41,184 bases of DNA from an uncultured Bacilli bacterium (GTDB taxonomy: Bacteria > Bacillota_I > Bacilli_A > RF39 > UBA660), in the NCBI GenBank assembly GCA_947632455.1, contig CANRPK010000009.1, forward strand, positions 1 through 41,184, read 5' to 3'. The notes below the pieces were generated by a model that worked only from the letters and a program-made list of their open reading frames with translations, was not told the DNA's origin and did no database searches. The translations under genes were made by a program, and so were the position numbers. Below are positions 32,296 through 41,184 of this stretch, in pieces (position 1 is the first letter of the stretch; every line of letters starts with the position of its first letter).

Positions 32296-33187
32296 TTATT
32301 AAAATAAAACTAATTATTGTTTGAAATATTCGACCTTGAAAGAAGGGTTTAAATTTAATATTAGTATCTTCTAATAAAGCTTTTACCTGAGTATGAATAC
32401 TAAGGCCTCCAAAAGAGATAATTGTTAAAGCAATTATTTCTTTTAATTTGGAAGTAATAGTTAAATTTTGAAGTAAATTTAGACCATTAGTTATTTCAAG
32501 TAATCCTGAAGATAAAGTTTTAAATAAAGGGGGCATAGGAAATATATTAGTAATAATATAACTTATTAGCATATAAAAAGTGATAGTTCCTAGAATTATT
32601 AATAAAGTATTAATGCTTTTTTTAATACTTTGAATAAGAGTATTACTTAGTTTTGAATGAGTAATAGATAGGATGTTTTCGGGATTAGAAATTTTATTTG
32701 GTTTTAGATAGGCAATTATAATATTACTAAAATAATGGATGATAATAATTTTTATGGTAGTGGTTATTTTAAACATAGAACTAAGCATGGAATAAAGAAA
32801 TAAAGGGTTAGAAAAGTAAGTAAAATATAAATAATTTTCGGCTTCTTTAGAAGTTATTTTATTATTTTCAACTAAATTTTTTAAGATATAGGCTTGAGAG
32901 GGAGTACCACTAATAATACTCATAATTAAAATATAAGCAGTAAGACCATTAACTTTAAATAGTTTTTGTAATGGTTTAAAAAGCTTATAAAAATAGTAAG
33001 GGAAATTAATACTTATTAGAATATCATTAATAATAAACATGGGAAATAGACTAACAAATACTTTTTTAAAAAATAAATTAATAGCGGTTAATATTAAATT
33101 AGCAATTTCTTGATTATTTTTAAAGATAAAGATAATACTAATAAAGCAAATTAAACAGAAAGTAAAGTCTAAGTATTTTTCTTTCAT
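32285..33187 (-). CDS. ylbJ: sporulation integral membrane protein YlbJ
   Basis: YlbJ is a Gate/nucleoside-recognition membrane protein needed for spore cortex formation in B. subtilis. The 300-aa protein has about eight hydrophobic segments and the motifs FPMFIINDILIS, IISGTPSQAYILKNLVE and the C-terminal FGGLSIHTQVKALLED. It is divergent from the ylbL-like gene upstream, echoing the ylbJ-ylbL neighbourhood in Bacillus. It overlaps the prepilin gene tail to tail. Confidence 0.9.
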   Translation of the reverse strand: MKEKYLDFTFCLICFISIIFIFKNNQEIANLILTAINLFFKKVFVSLFPMFIINDILISINFPYYFYKLFKPLQKLFKVNGLTAYILIMSIISGTPSQAYILKNLVENNKITSKEAENYLYFTYFSNPLFLYSMLSSMFKITTTIKIIIIHYFSNIIIAYLKPNKISNPENILSITHSKLSNTLIQSIKKSINTLLIILGTITFYMLISYIITNIFPMPPLFKTLSSGLLEITNGLNLLQNLTITSKLKEIIALTIISFGGLSIHTQVKALLEDTNIKFKPFFQGRIFQTIISFILIIIF

Positions 33188-33203
33188 AAACTCGCTCTTT
33201 TCA

Positions 33204-33224
33204 TGATATAATTTAGAGGGTGAT
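33204..33224 (+). promoter_or_regulatory. promoter of the PDZ-Lon protease gene
   Basis: The extended -10 TGA plus TATAAT (33204-33212) is followed exactly six bases later by GGTGAT (33219-33224), and the ATG is at 33230. Confidence 0.65.
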
Positions 33225-33229
33225 AAATA

Positions 33230-34240
33230 ATGTTTAGTAAATTATATGAAAGTCTAAAAGCATTTATTAAAGAGAACTATAAAAGTTTAATTGCTCTTAT
33301 AATTATTTTTGCTTTATTTATGGTGGAACTTCCTTTTGCAATATATGCACCAGGCGGAGCAGTTGATTTAAATGAAAGAATAAAAGTAGAGGATGAATAT
33401 ACTATTCATGGGTCATTTAATATGGCTTATGTTTCAATGGTTAGAGGTTCTATTCCATTTTTATTAATATCTAAGATAATTCCGGATTGGGATATAGTAA
33501 AAAAAGAAGATATAACCTATGATGGTGAGAATATGAAAGAAATGATGGAAAGAGAAAGACTATATTTAAAAGAATCTCAGGATGCGGCCATCATTAATGC
33601 TTATAAAAAAGCAAATTTAGAAATAGAAGTAGATAAAATAAATAATAATATTAGTTTAATCAGTGAAGAAGCTAAAACTAATCTTAAAATAGGGGATAGT
33701 ATTATAAGTATTAATGGAATAGAAATTAATACTTTAAAAGAAATGCAAGATGTTATTAAAGAGTTAGATAAAGATGTTAAGGTTAACTTAAAAGTATTGA
33801 GAGATAATAAAGAAATTGATGCTTATGCGATTACTTATGAGACTAATGATGGAGTTAAAATTGGAATTGGGATAGTAAATACTTATGAATATACCACGGA
33901 TCCAAAAATAGAAATTGGAACTAAATCTAGTGAGATGGGCAGTAGTGGAGGTTTAATGATGAGCCTTACAATTTATAATAAGCTGGTTCAAGAAGATATA
34001 ACGCATGGTAAAAAAATTGTTGGAACTGGAACAATAGATATTGAAGGAAATGTTGGAGAAATTGGAGGAGTAAAATATAAATTAATTGGGGCAGTTAAGA
34101 ATAAAGCGGATATTTTTATTTGTCCTGAGGCTAATTACAAAGAAGCTTTAGAAGTAGCTAAAGATCGAGATTATAATATTAAAATAATAAATGTTAAAAC
34201 CTTTGATGAAGCTTTAGAAAAACTAGCACAAATTTCTTGA
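33230..34240 (+). CDS. PDZ-Lon family membrane serine protease (YlbL/SepM-like)
   Basis: This is a membrane-anchored Ser-Lys protease. The 336-aa protein has an N-terminal membrane helix (about 19-38), a PDZ domain (about 145-210, KIGDSIISINGIEI) and a Lon-type protease domain with Ser in MGSSGGLMMSL and Lys in EIGGVKYKLIGAV. SepM processes a competence pheromone in streptococci and YlbL acts in a DNA damage checkpoint in B. subtilis, but the role here is unknown. Confidence 0.92.
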   Translation: MFSKLYESLKAFIKENYKSLIALIIIFALFMVELPFAIYAPGGAVDLNERIKVEDEYTIHGSFNMAYVSMVRGSIPFLLISKIIPDWDIVKKEDITYDGENMKEMMERERLYLKESQDAAIINAYKKANLEIEVDKINNNISLISEEAKTNLKIGDSIISINGIEINTLKEMQDVIKELDKDVKVNLKVLRDNKEIDAYAITYETNDGVKIGIGIVNTYEYTTDPKIEIGTKSSEMGSSGGLMMSLTIYNKLVQEDITHGKKIVGTGTIDIEGNVGEIGGVKYKLIGAVKNKADIFICPEANYKEALEVAKDRDYNIKIINVKTFDEALEKLAQIS

Positions 34241-34279
34241 AATTATTTTAGTTAAGTGATATTATTATGTGCTGGTGAT
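34237..34279 (+). promoter_or_regulatory. promoter upstream of the gene at 34285
   Basis: TTGAAA (34237-34242) and TATTAT (34260-34265) are 17 bases apart. GGTGAT (34274-34279) is the ribosome binding site. Confidence 0.6.
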
Positions 34280-34284
34280 TATCA

Positions 34285-35271
34285 ATGAAACATAAATTAT
34301 TTAAGACTTTTGTAACTGTAGGAACTACTATAGCATTATTAGTAGTTTCAGATAATATAAAAGAAGAAATTAGAAAAAAAGAAGATGATGATAAACTGGA
34401 TAATAATATAGAAATGCCAGTAGAAACTATAAATTTAGCTAAATTATATATATTTGATAATAACTTTAAAATGAGTACAATAGTTGGAAATGTACCGAAT
34501 ATTAATAATCGTTATTTTTTAATGGAAAATACTGATAAAACTAATTGTATGCGTTTTGAAAGTGTATTTGATAAAAATGTTATTGGATATTATGATTATC
34601 AAATACATAGATCTGATGAAGATAATTATATTGAACAAGCAGCAAGTTTAATTTTTAATGATTTTAGAGGTCAATATCTGGGAACTATATTTTTAGATAT
34701 TAAAGGTATATATACTTTAAAAGAGTTTTTAGAAGATGCAGGTTTAGATTATTTAATTAAAGATGATTATACTTTAGAAGAGTTAGAATGTATTAAAGAA
34801 TTAATTGATAAAAGAGAAAATGTTACAAAAAAATATTTAATTGATGATATAATAGTTGTTGATTTTAGAAAAAATGCTAATGAGAATATTGAAGATAGTT
34901 TTTTACTTTTAACTAAAGATAAAGCAAATATTCAAGATGAAGCTTTTGCAAAAATAATATATAATTATTATGGGTTAGATTTTGATAGTTATGAGGCTTA
35001 TGAAGTATGGCAACATGATTTTCGAGGAATTATAACGACGAAAGAGGAAGATCAAACATTAAGTTTATTTGAAGGTAATGCTACATATAATAATTTTCAA
35101 ACTAATTTAAGTTGGAAAAACAAAGGATATACATTAAGAGAATTTTTAGAGTTTTTACAATTAGATGAATATATTAAAGATGCTTATAGTTATGAAGAAT
35201 TAGCTGATTTATATAATATTATCAAGGGAATTATGGAAGAAAATAACTATACAAGAATTTTAGAAAAATAA
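34285..35271 (+). CDS. unknown protein with an internal duplication (328 aa)
   Basis: The family is not recognised. A short N-terminal hydrophobic segment (FKTFVTVGTTIALLVVS) may be a signal or anchor. Two similar segments are visible: YTLKEFLEDAGLDYLIKDDY with LEELECIKELI (about 152-185) and YTLREFLEFLQLDEYIKDAY with YEELADLYNII (about 286-320). The spacing suggests two copies of a domain of about 130 residues. It ends just before the tRNA genes. Confidence 0.68.
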   Translation: MKHKLFKTFVTVGTTIALLVVSDNIKEEIRKKEDDDKLDNNIEMPVETINLAKLYIFDNNFKMSTIVGNVPNINNRYFLMENTDKTNCMRFESVFDKNVIGYYDYQIHRSDEDNYIEQAASLIFNDFRGQYLGTIFLDIKGIYTLKEFLEDAGLDYLIKDDYTLEELECIKELIDKRENVTKKYLIDDIIVVDFRKNANENIEDSFLLLTKDKANIQDEAFAKIIYNYYGLDFDSYEAYEVWQHDFRGIITTKEEDQTLSLFEGNATYNNFQTNLSWKNKGYTLREFLEFLQLDEYIKDAYSYEELADLYNIIKGIMEENNYTRILEK

Positions 35272-35291
35272 AAATAATTTATAAATTGCTC

Positions 35292-35320
35292 TTGAAAGTA
35301 ATATGATATTATGATATTAT
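35292..35320 (+). promoter_or_regulatory. tRNA promoter
   Basis: TTGAAA (35292-35297) and TATTAT (35315-35320) are 17 bases apart, shortly before tRNA-Met. Confidence 0.7.
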
Positions 35321-35332
35321 AAATTAGCAAGT

Positions 35333-35409
35333 GGACCTCTAGCTCAGTTGGTTAGAGCATCCGGCTCATAACCGGGCGGTCGTAGGTTCGAGTCCTACGA
35401 GGTCCACCA
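35333..35409 (+). tRNA. tRNA-Met (CAT anticodon), elongator type
   Basis: The cloverleaf is complete: acceptor GGACCTC/GAGGTCC, D-arm GCTC/GAGC, anticodon stem TCCGG/CCGGG with loop CTCATAA, T-stem GTAGG/CCTAC, and an encoded ACCA end. The G1-C72 pair and the stem argue against initiator tRNA. tRNA-Ile2 (lysidine-modified CAT) cannot be fully excluded. Confidence 0.93.
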
Positions 35410-35415
35410 TTATAT

Positions 35416-35500
35416 GCACCTGTGGCGGAATTGGTAGACGCACTAGACTTAGGATCTAGCGGATAATTCCATGGGGGTTCAAGTCCCTTCAGGTGCACCA
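35416..35500 (+). tRNA. tRNA-Leu (TAG anticodon)
   Basis: The 85-base cloverleaf has acceptor GCACCTG/CAGGTGC, an anticodon stem CTAGA/TCTAG with loop CTTAGGA (anticodon TAG), a long variable arm (class II), and an encoded CCA end. It lies six bases after tRNA-Met in the same transcript. Confidence 0.95.
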
Positions 35501-35512
35501 CTTATTGATTAT

Positions 35513-35538
35513 TAAGTCTCGTTTAAGAGATTTTTTTT
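35513..35538 (+). terminator. terminator after the tRNA pair
   Basis: AGTCTC and GAGATT pair (with one G-U) across GTTTAA and are followed by a run of T's. Confidence 0.75.
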
Positions 35539-35616
35539 ATTAGTATTTTGTGATAATTTAGAATACTTGAAAATTTAAGGGGTTTATATTATACTTAGAA
35601 GGTAAGGAGTGATTAT

Positions 35617-36078
35617 ATGGAAAATAAATATAATATAGCGGTTGTTACTAAGCCTAATAATTATTTTCCTATAAATTTAAGAGACCTAAAAATAAGTAAT
35701 AATTATAATACAGATAAATTAGAAGAATTAGATAATTTTACATTAAAATATACTAAAAATGATATTATGAATGCAATAAAAGAAGCTAATTTATTAGATA
35801 TAAATGAAGATATGTCATTAGTTATTATTTATTATGAGAAAAATGATATAAGAACTTTACCTATTTTAACAAAGGAAATATCTTTTGATATGTGGAAATA
35901 TATTAAAGATAATTATGAAGATAAGAATTTTAAAAATAAAGTGTTTAATTTTTTAAATAATAAAGTTGAAATTAATAATTTAAAGAGTGCTAAAGATTTA
36001 AATGAATTTTTGATGATTATAAGTGGAGTACCTTATATTATTAAAAGAAAGTTGTATTTTTATTTATATGAAAAATAA
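35617..36078 (+). CDS. unknown protein (153 aa)
   Basis: I do not recognise this protein. It is soluble, with many Asn and Lys, and an alpha/beta pattern (MENKYNIAVVTKPNNYFPIN, SLVIIYYEKNDIRTLPILTKE, NEFLMIISGVPYIIKRKL). AAGGAG lies eight bases before the ATG. It overlaps the recombinase gene by 11 bases, so the two are probably co-expressed. Confidence 0.68.
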   Translation: MENKYNIAVVTKPNNYFPINLRDLKISNNYNTDKLEELDNFTLKYTKNDIMNAIKEANLLDINEDMSLVIIYYEKNDIRTLPILTKEISFDMWKYIKDNYEDKNFKNKVFNFLNNKVEINNLKSAKDLNEFLMIISGVPYIIKRKLYFYLYEK

Positions 36079-36973
36079 TTATGATAGTTATGTTGCAACA
36101 TTTTTAGAGTATTTATTCGCGGAGCTTAATTATTCTAAAAAGACGATTGCTACTTATAAGGATTCTTTAAGAGTTTATAAAATATTTTTAGATAAAAATA
36201 AATTGTCTTTTTTAAATATTACTACTAAAGAAGCAAATATGTATAAAGCTTTTTTGATTGAAAGTAATTATCAAAATAAAACATCATCATTAAAGCTTAG
36301 TGCAGTTAGAAGTTTTTATTCTTATTTAAGAGAAATAAAAACAATTAATAATAATCCTTTTTTAAATATTCATAATCCTAAAATTGAAAAAAAGTTACCA
36401 AATTTTTTGAAAGATCAAGAGATTAAAATGATTTTGAATCCAGAAAAATTAGAAAGTGTATATGATTTTCGAAATTATGTTATAGGAGAATTTTTATATG
36501 CGACTGGACTTAGAGTTAGTGAGTTAGTATCAGTAAAAGTAAATGACTTAAGTGAAGATACTAAAACTTTTATTGTTATGGGAAAAGGAAGCAAGGAACG
36601 AGTTGTATTTTATAAAGCATGTGCACCACTTATTAAAGAGTATATAAATAATATTAGACCTCTTTTATTAAAAAATGGAAATAGTGAATATTTATTTGTT
36701 AATAAAAATGGACAGAAAATATCGGTTAGAAGCGTAGAAAATATAATAAAGAATTTAGCTTTGAAAAATAATATCAAAAATAAAGTTACACCACATACAT
36801 TAAGACATACTTATGCGACTGATTTATTAAATAATGGAGCGGATATTAGGGCAGTTGGAGAGCTATTAGGACATGAATCTTTAAGCACTACGCAAATTTA
36901 TACGCATGTTACAATGGATTATTTAAAAAAAGTTTATGATCAAACACATCCTAGGGCTAAAAAAACTAAATAA
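36068..36973 (+). CDS. Xer-type tyrosine recombinase (XerC/XerD)
   Basis: This enzyme resolves chromosome dimers or performs related site-specific recombination. The 301-aa protein has the SAM-like core-binding domain (FLEYLFAELNYSKKTIATYKDSL) and the catalytic domain with Arg in ATGLRVSEL, Lys in GKGSKERVV, HxxR in HTLRHTYATDLL, His in LGHESLSTTQ and the Tyr nucleophile in QIYTHV. Length and order match housekeeping XerC/D. A nearby dif site was not found by eye. Confidence 0.93.
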   Translation: MKNNYDSYVATFLEYLFAELNYSKKTIATYKDSLRVYKIFLDKNKLSFLNITTKEANMYKAFLIESNYQNKTSSLKLSAVRSFYSYLREIKTINNNPFLNIHNPKIEKKLPNFLKDQEIKMILNPEKLESVYDFRNYVIGEFLYATGLRVSELVSVKVNDLSEDTKTFIVMGKGSKERVVFYKACAPLIKEYINNIRPLLLKNGNSEYLFVNKNGQKISVRSVENIIKNLALKNNIKNKVTPHTLRHTYATDLLNNGADIRAVGELLGHESLSTTQIYTHVTMDYLKKVYDQTHPRAKKTK

Positions 36974-36996
36974 TTCTTTTCTTGCATAGCTAGTAG

Positions 36997-38447
<1,451 letters not shown>

Positions 38448-38449
<2 letters not shown>

Positions 38450-38480
38450 AAACTTAGCTTTTTTTACGGGCTAAGTTTTT
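38448..38480. terminator. bidirectional terminator between convergent genes
   Basis: AAAAACTTAGC (38448-38458) and GCTAAGTTTTT (38470-38480) form an 11-base stem with T-runs on either strand. It covers the end of the minus-strand gene. Confidence 0.85.
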
Positions 38481-38837
38481 AATACTTATATTTTTACCAA
38501 ATGAACCACCTAAAATACTAGAGATAATAAGAATGGAATAGTAAATAATTCTATCAATATTAAAAGGGCTTTTAAAGATTATTAAGTTTATTAATATAAG
38601 AGTAATTATGAATATTAAACTTAATTTAATTCCTAATAAATAACCAACTTCATTAATATTATGACTAGCTTTGGCACTTATAATAAAGAAAGATATAGCT
38701 GTTAAGATAATAGATAATTTATTTATAATATTACTATTAATACCGGTTAAATTGATAAGAGATGTAATTAGGGCAATAATAATAGTAAAGATAATAAATA
38801 GTCCTAAATATTTTAGATATTCTAATAATTTATACAT
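38454..38837 (-). CDS. TIGR04086-type membrane protein (127 aa)
   Basis: The protein has four membrane segments, with the segments ISFFIISAKASHNINEVGYLLG and SSILGGSFGKNI, as in the TIGR04086/YrzE family of unknown function. That family often lies near tgt, as here. The ATG at 38837 has GGTGAT four bases upstream on the minus strand. An in-frame ATG at 38846 is less likely. Confidence 0.78.
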   Translation of the reverse strand: MYKLLEYLKYLGLFIIFTIIIALITSLINLTGINSNIINKLSIILTAISFFIISAKASHNINEVGYLLGIKLSLIFIITLILINLIIFKSPFNIDRIIYYSILIISSILGGSFGKNISIKNLARKKS

Positions 38838-38910
38838 GATAATCACCTTAATAATATATATTAAATGTTTAAAAAAATATGATTAGTTACATAATAATAG
38901 TGGTGATATA

Positions 38911-39561
38911 ATGGAATTATTTACAACGGTATTTAGAACTTTATTTTTTTACTTTTTTATTACTTTAGCTTATCGAATTATGGGAAAAAGAGAAGTAGGA
39001 CAATTAGGAATTATTGATTTAATTGTATCTATATTAATTGCTGAGTTAGTAGCGATCAGTATTGAAAATATAAAAGATTCAATATTTTTAACAATATTAC
39101 CTATAGGTGTTTTAGTGTTATTAGAATTAATTTTAGCTTATATTTCCGTTAAATCCCGAACTTTTAGAACTATATTTGGGGGTAAACCATCATTAATAAT
39201 TGCTAATGGTAAAATAAATTATAAGGAAATGGTTAAACAAAGATATAGTTTAGATGATTTATTACTTAGTTTAAGGCAAAAAGAAATTAGAAATGTAGAG
39301 GATGTAGAATATGCATTTTTAGAACCTAATGGAAAGTTATCAATATTTAAATATAATTTCTTTAAGTTAAAAAGTGCTTATCCTATGCCTTTAATTGTTG
39401 ATGGGAATATTCAATCTAAAGCTTTAAAATATATTCATAAAACTAAAGGTTGGTTAGAATTAGAACTTAAAAAAAAGAATTTAGATGTTAAAAATGTTTT
39501 TTATGCTTTTTATAAAAATAAAAAAATTTATATTGTGAAAAGAGAAGAAACCCTAAATTAA
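38911..39561 (+). CDS. DUF421/YetF-like membrane protein
   Basis: The 216-aa protein begins with three membrane segments, including the DUF421 signature AYRIMGKREVGQLGIIDLIVSILIAE. A cytoplasmic YetF domain follows with KPSLIIANGKINYKEMVKQRYSLDDLLLSLRQKEI and VEYAFLEPNGKLSIF. The family occurs in spore formers, with some members linked to spore germination. CATAAT (38890-38895), six bases, and GGTGAT (38902-38907) precede the ATG. Confidence 0.9.
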   Translation: MELFTTVFRTLFFYFFITLAYRIMGKREVGQLGIIDLIVSILIAELVAISIENIKDSIFLTILPIGVLVLLELILAYISVKSRTFRTIFGGKPSLIIANGKINYKEMVKQRYSLDDLLLSLRQKEIRNVEDVEYAFLEPNGKLSIFKYNFFKLKSAYPMPLIVDGNIQSKALKYIHKTKGWLELELKKKNLDVKNVFYAFYKNKKIYIVKREETLN

Positions 39562-39564
39562 TTC

Positions 39565-39593
39565 TTGTATTAAAAAAAATATTGTGGTATATT
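39565..39593 (+). promoter_or_regulatory. serS promoter
   Basis: TTGTAT (39565-39570) and TATATT (39588-39593) are 17 bases apart. TGG before the -10 makes it extended. Confidence 0.6.
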
Positions 39594-39599
39594 AATGGA

Positions 39600-39800
39600 G
39601 TAAAGCGAAAAAGAAGCTAAGTATTATATTATTTTTAAATAGAGAGTTCATGGTTGGTGGAAATGAATTAAAAAAATATAAGAAATCTCCTTCTTTAGTG
39701 GAACTAATCATTCCCGCATAATCGGCGTTATAGATATTTGAGTTATAAATAAGGATGGTACCGCAAAAATTGCTCCTGGCGTTTTTGTGGTTTTTATTTT
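39600..39800 (+). ncRNA. T-box riboswitch controlling serS
   Basis: T-box leaders read the charging state of their tRNA and allow transcription when it is uncharged. Visible landmarks are GGAGTAAAGCG near the start (AGTA motif), an AAAGAAG/CTTCTTT stem, the distal AGAGAG and GGTTGGTGGAAATGAA parts of stem I, and the T-box sequence AAGGATGGTACCGC at 39751-39764. The terminator CCGCAAAAA (39761-39769) with TTTTTGTGG plus T's overlaps it. A serine specifier is expected. AGT at 39697-39699 is a candidate, but I could not fix it. Confidence 0.9.
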
Positions 39801-39816
39801 AAGAAAGGTGTATGTT

Positions 39817-41103
39817 ATGATTGATATTAAATTAATTAGAGAAAATAAAGATTTAGTTAAAGAAAATATTAAAAAGAAATTTCAAGATGAAAAAATTGTT
39901 TTAGTTGATGAAGTATATGAACTTGATAAACAAGTAAGAGATTTAAAACAAAAAGGCGATAATCTTAGAAGTGAAAGAAATAATGTAAGTAATGAAATTG
40001 GTTCTTTAATGCGCGAACAAAAAAGAGAGGAAGCTGAAGAAAAGAAAAAGAGAGTCGGAGAGATTAACAAGGAATTAACATCTATTGAAGAAGAAGAAAC
40101 TAAAATAAATGAAGAAATTAGAACGAGAATGTTAGTTATTCCTCAAATAATTGATGCAAGTGTACCTGTTGGCAAAGATGATAGTGAAAATGTTGAGAAA
40201 GAAAGATTTGGGGAACCAATAGTTCCGGATTATGAAATTCCTTATCATGCCGATATTATTGCCAATTTTAATGGTATGGATAAAGAAGCTGCAGGAAGAA
40301 CAAGTGGAGAAGGATTTTATTATTTAATTGGGGATATTGCTAGATTACATGAAGCAATGCTTGCTTATGCTAGAGATTATATGATTGATAAAGGATTTCT
40401 TTATGCTATACCGCCATTTATGATTCATGGAAGTGTTGTTGAGGGAGTTATGTCTTTTCCAGAAATGCAAGCAATGATGTATAAAATTGAAGATGAAGAT
40501 TTATATTTGATTGGAACAAGTGAACATTCAATGATTGGTAGATTTAAAGATCAAATCTTAAAAGAAGAAGAATTACCAGTTAGAATGACTTCTTATTCTC
40601 CATGCTTTAGAAAAGAAGGAGGAAGTCATGGTTTGGAAGAAAGAGGCTTATACCGAGTTCATCAATTTGAAAAACAAGAAATGATTGTTATTTGTGATCC
40701 AAAAGAATCTATGGATTATTATGATAAAATGTGGCATTATAGTGTAGAAATATTTAGAAACTTTAATATTCCTGTACGCCAACTTGAATGTTGTAGTGGA
40801 GATTTAGCTGATTTAAAAGTTAAATCATGTGATATTGAAGCATGGAGCCCTAGACAACAAAAATATTTTGAAGTTTGTAGTTGTTCAAATTTAGGAGATG
40901 CTCAAGCAAGACGTTTAGGCATTAGAGCTAAAGGAGAAAATGGAACATATTATGTTCATACATTAAATAATACAGTTGTAGCGTCTCCTAGAGGTTTAAT
41001 TGCTTTAATTGAGAATAATTACCAAGAAGATGGTTCAATTATTATTCCAGAAGTATTAAGACCTTATATGGGTGGTAAAGAAAGAATTGAAAAGACAAAA
41101 TAA
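39817..41103 (+). CDS. serS: seryl-tRNA synthetase
   Basis: SerRS charges tRNA-Ser in a class II synthetase reaction. The 428-aa protein has the N-terminal tRNA-binding coiled coil (LDKQVRDLKQKGDNLRSERN, then KRVGEINKELTSIEEEE) and the catalytic core with the motif 2 region (CFRKEGGSHGLEERGLYRVHQF) and QARRLGIRAK before motif 3 (LNNTVVASPRGLIALIE). Alternative starts lie in the T-box terminator. The ATG at 39817 follows GAAAGGTG. Expression is under T-box control. Confidence 0.97.
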   Translation: MIDIKLIRENKDLVKENIKKKFQDEKIVLVDEVYELDKQVRDLKQKGDNLRSERNNVSNEIGSLMREQKREEAEEKKKRVGEINKELTSIEEEETKINEEIRTRMLVIPQIIDASVPVGKDDSENVEKERFGEPIVPDYEIPYHADIIANFNGMDKEAAGRTSGEGFYYLIGDIARLHEAMLAYARDYMIDKGFLYAIPPFMIHGSVVEGVMSFPEMQAMMYKIEDEDLYLIGTSEHSMIGRFKDQILKEEELPVRMTSYSPCFRKEGGSHGLEERGLYRVHQFEKQEMIVICDPKESMDYYDKMWHYSVEIFRNFNIPVRQLECCSGDLADLKVKSCDIEAWSPRQQKYFEVCSCSNLGDAQARRLGIRAKGENGTYYVHTLNNTVVASPRGLIALIENNYQEDGSIIIPEVLRPYMGGKERIEKTK

Positions 41104-41117
41104 TTGTCTTTTTTATT
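41093..41117 (+). terminator. serS terminator
   Basis: AAGACA (41093-41098) and TGTCTT (41105-41110) pair around AAATAAT, followed by T's. The stop codon lies in the loop. Confidence 0.8.
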
Positions 41118-41150
41118 ATGTAGCAATCGAAAGATAGCTACTTATAAAAC

Positions 41151-41167
41151 CACGTGCTATGCACGTG
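41151..41167. repeat. GC-rich palindrome near the window end
   Basis: CACGTGC (41151-41157), TAT, GCACGTG (41161-41167) is a perfect 7-base stem. It is strikingly GC-rich for this genome and is not followed by a T-run. It may be the end hairpin of an IS200/IS605-like element running out of the window. Confidence 0.4.
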
Positions 41168-41184
41168 CGAACCAAAGAGCACGA

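Noticed and set aside
30401-36973. Shufflon-like system using the Xer-type recombinase
   Set aside because: The repeats are all direct with no inverted recombination sites, and the recombinase lies about 5 kb away and looks like housekeeping XerC/D.

Overview
This is a very AT-rich chromosomal segment of a spore-forming, low-GC Gram-positive bacterium. TGA is used as a stop codon and TGG for Trp, so the code is the standard one. The gene set is typical of Bacilli/Erysipelotrichia-like Firmicutes: mraZ-rsmH-ftsL-PBP, rimP-nusA-ylxR-infB-rbfA-truB, rplU-prp-rpmA, mreCD and several sporulation genes. The small genes, short spacers and many overlaps fit an uncultured gut Bacilli lineage (Erysipelotrichales or RF39-like). 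That placement is an inference, since no rRNA is present.

Layout. 1-4200: recO, an unknown membrane-anchored protein, a dGTPase-like HD hydrolase and recX. 4198-5464: a complete IS3-family (IS150-like) insertion sequence with a 3-bp target duplication, sitting in the loop of a former bidirectional terminator between recX and prsA. 5477-7710: PrsA foldase, two tiny YjcZ-like proteins and an unknown protein. 7800-11860: mraZ with a four-box MraZ operator, rsmH, ftsL, a PASTA-bearing division PBP and a small TTG-start gene. 11911-15938: FAD oxidoreductase, unknown small protein, EngB GTPase, DnaQ-like exonuclease and an HExxH protein. 15950-21009: the nusA-infB operon behind a leader hairpin, with an unusually short RimP. 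21018-27880: degenerate PTS EIIB-like protein, lipoprotein, coiled-coil membrane protein, DacB-SpmA-SpmB, MreC-MreD and SpoIVFA-SpoIVFB. 27939-30393: unknown protein, L21 leader and L21-Prp-L27, then another unknown protein.

30401-31325 has no conventional gene. It holds three tandem units of about 300 bases. Each has its own promoter, a hypervariable core that reads as the C-terminal end of a 'GVRPIS' protein domain, conserved flanks that can pair, and a covarying terminator. The cores look like variable repeats of a diversity-generating retroelement, but no reverse transcriptase or template repeat is visible here. Two prepilin-like genes follow directly. This is the most unusual part of the window.

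32285-41184: YlbJ, a PDZ-Lon protease (YlbL/SepM), an unknown repeat protein, tRNA-Met and tRNA-Leu, an unknown protein, a Xer-type recombinase, Tgt, two small membrane proteins, a YetF-like DUF421 protein and a T-box-controlled serS. The last bases contain a GC-rich palindrome that may be the edge of another element.

A recurring theme is compact expression signals. In many genes the -10 box is followed, usually after exactly six bases, by GGTGAT acting as Shine-Dalgarno, so the mRNA should start at or next to its own ribosome binding site. Many terminators also overlap the ends of coding regions.
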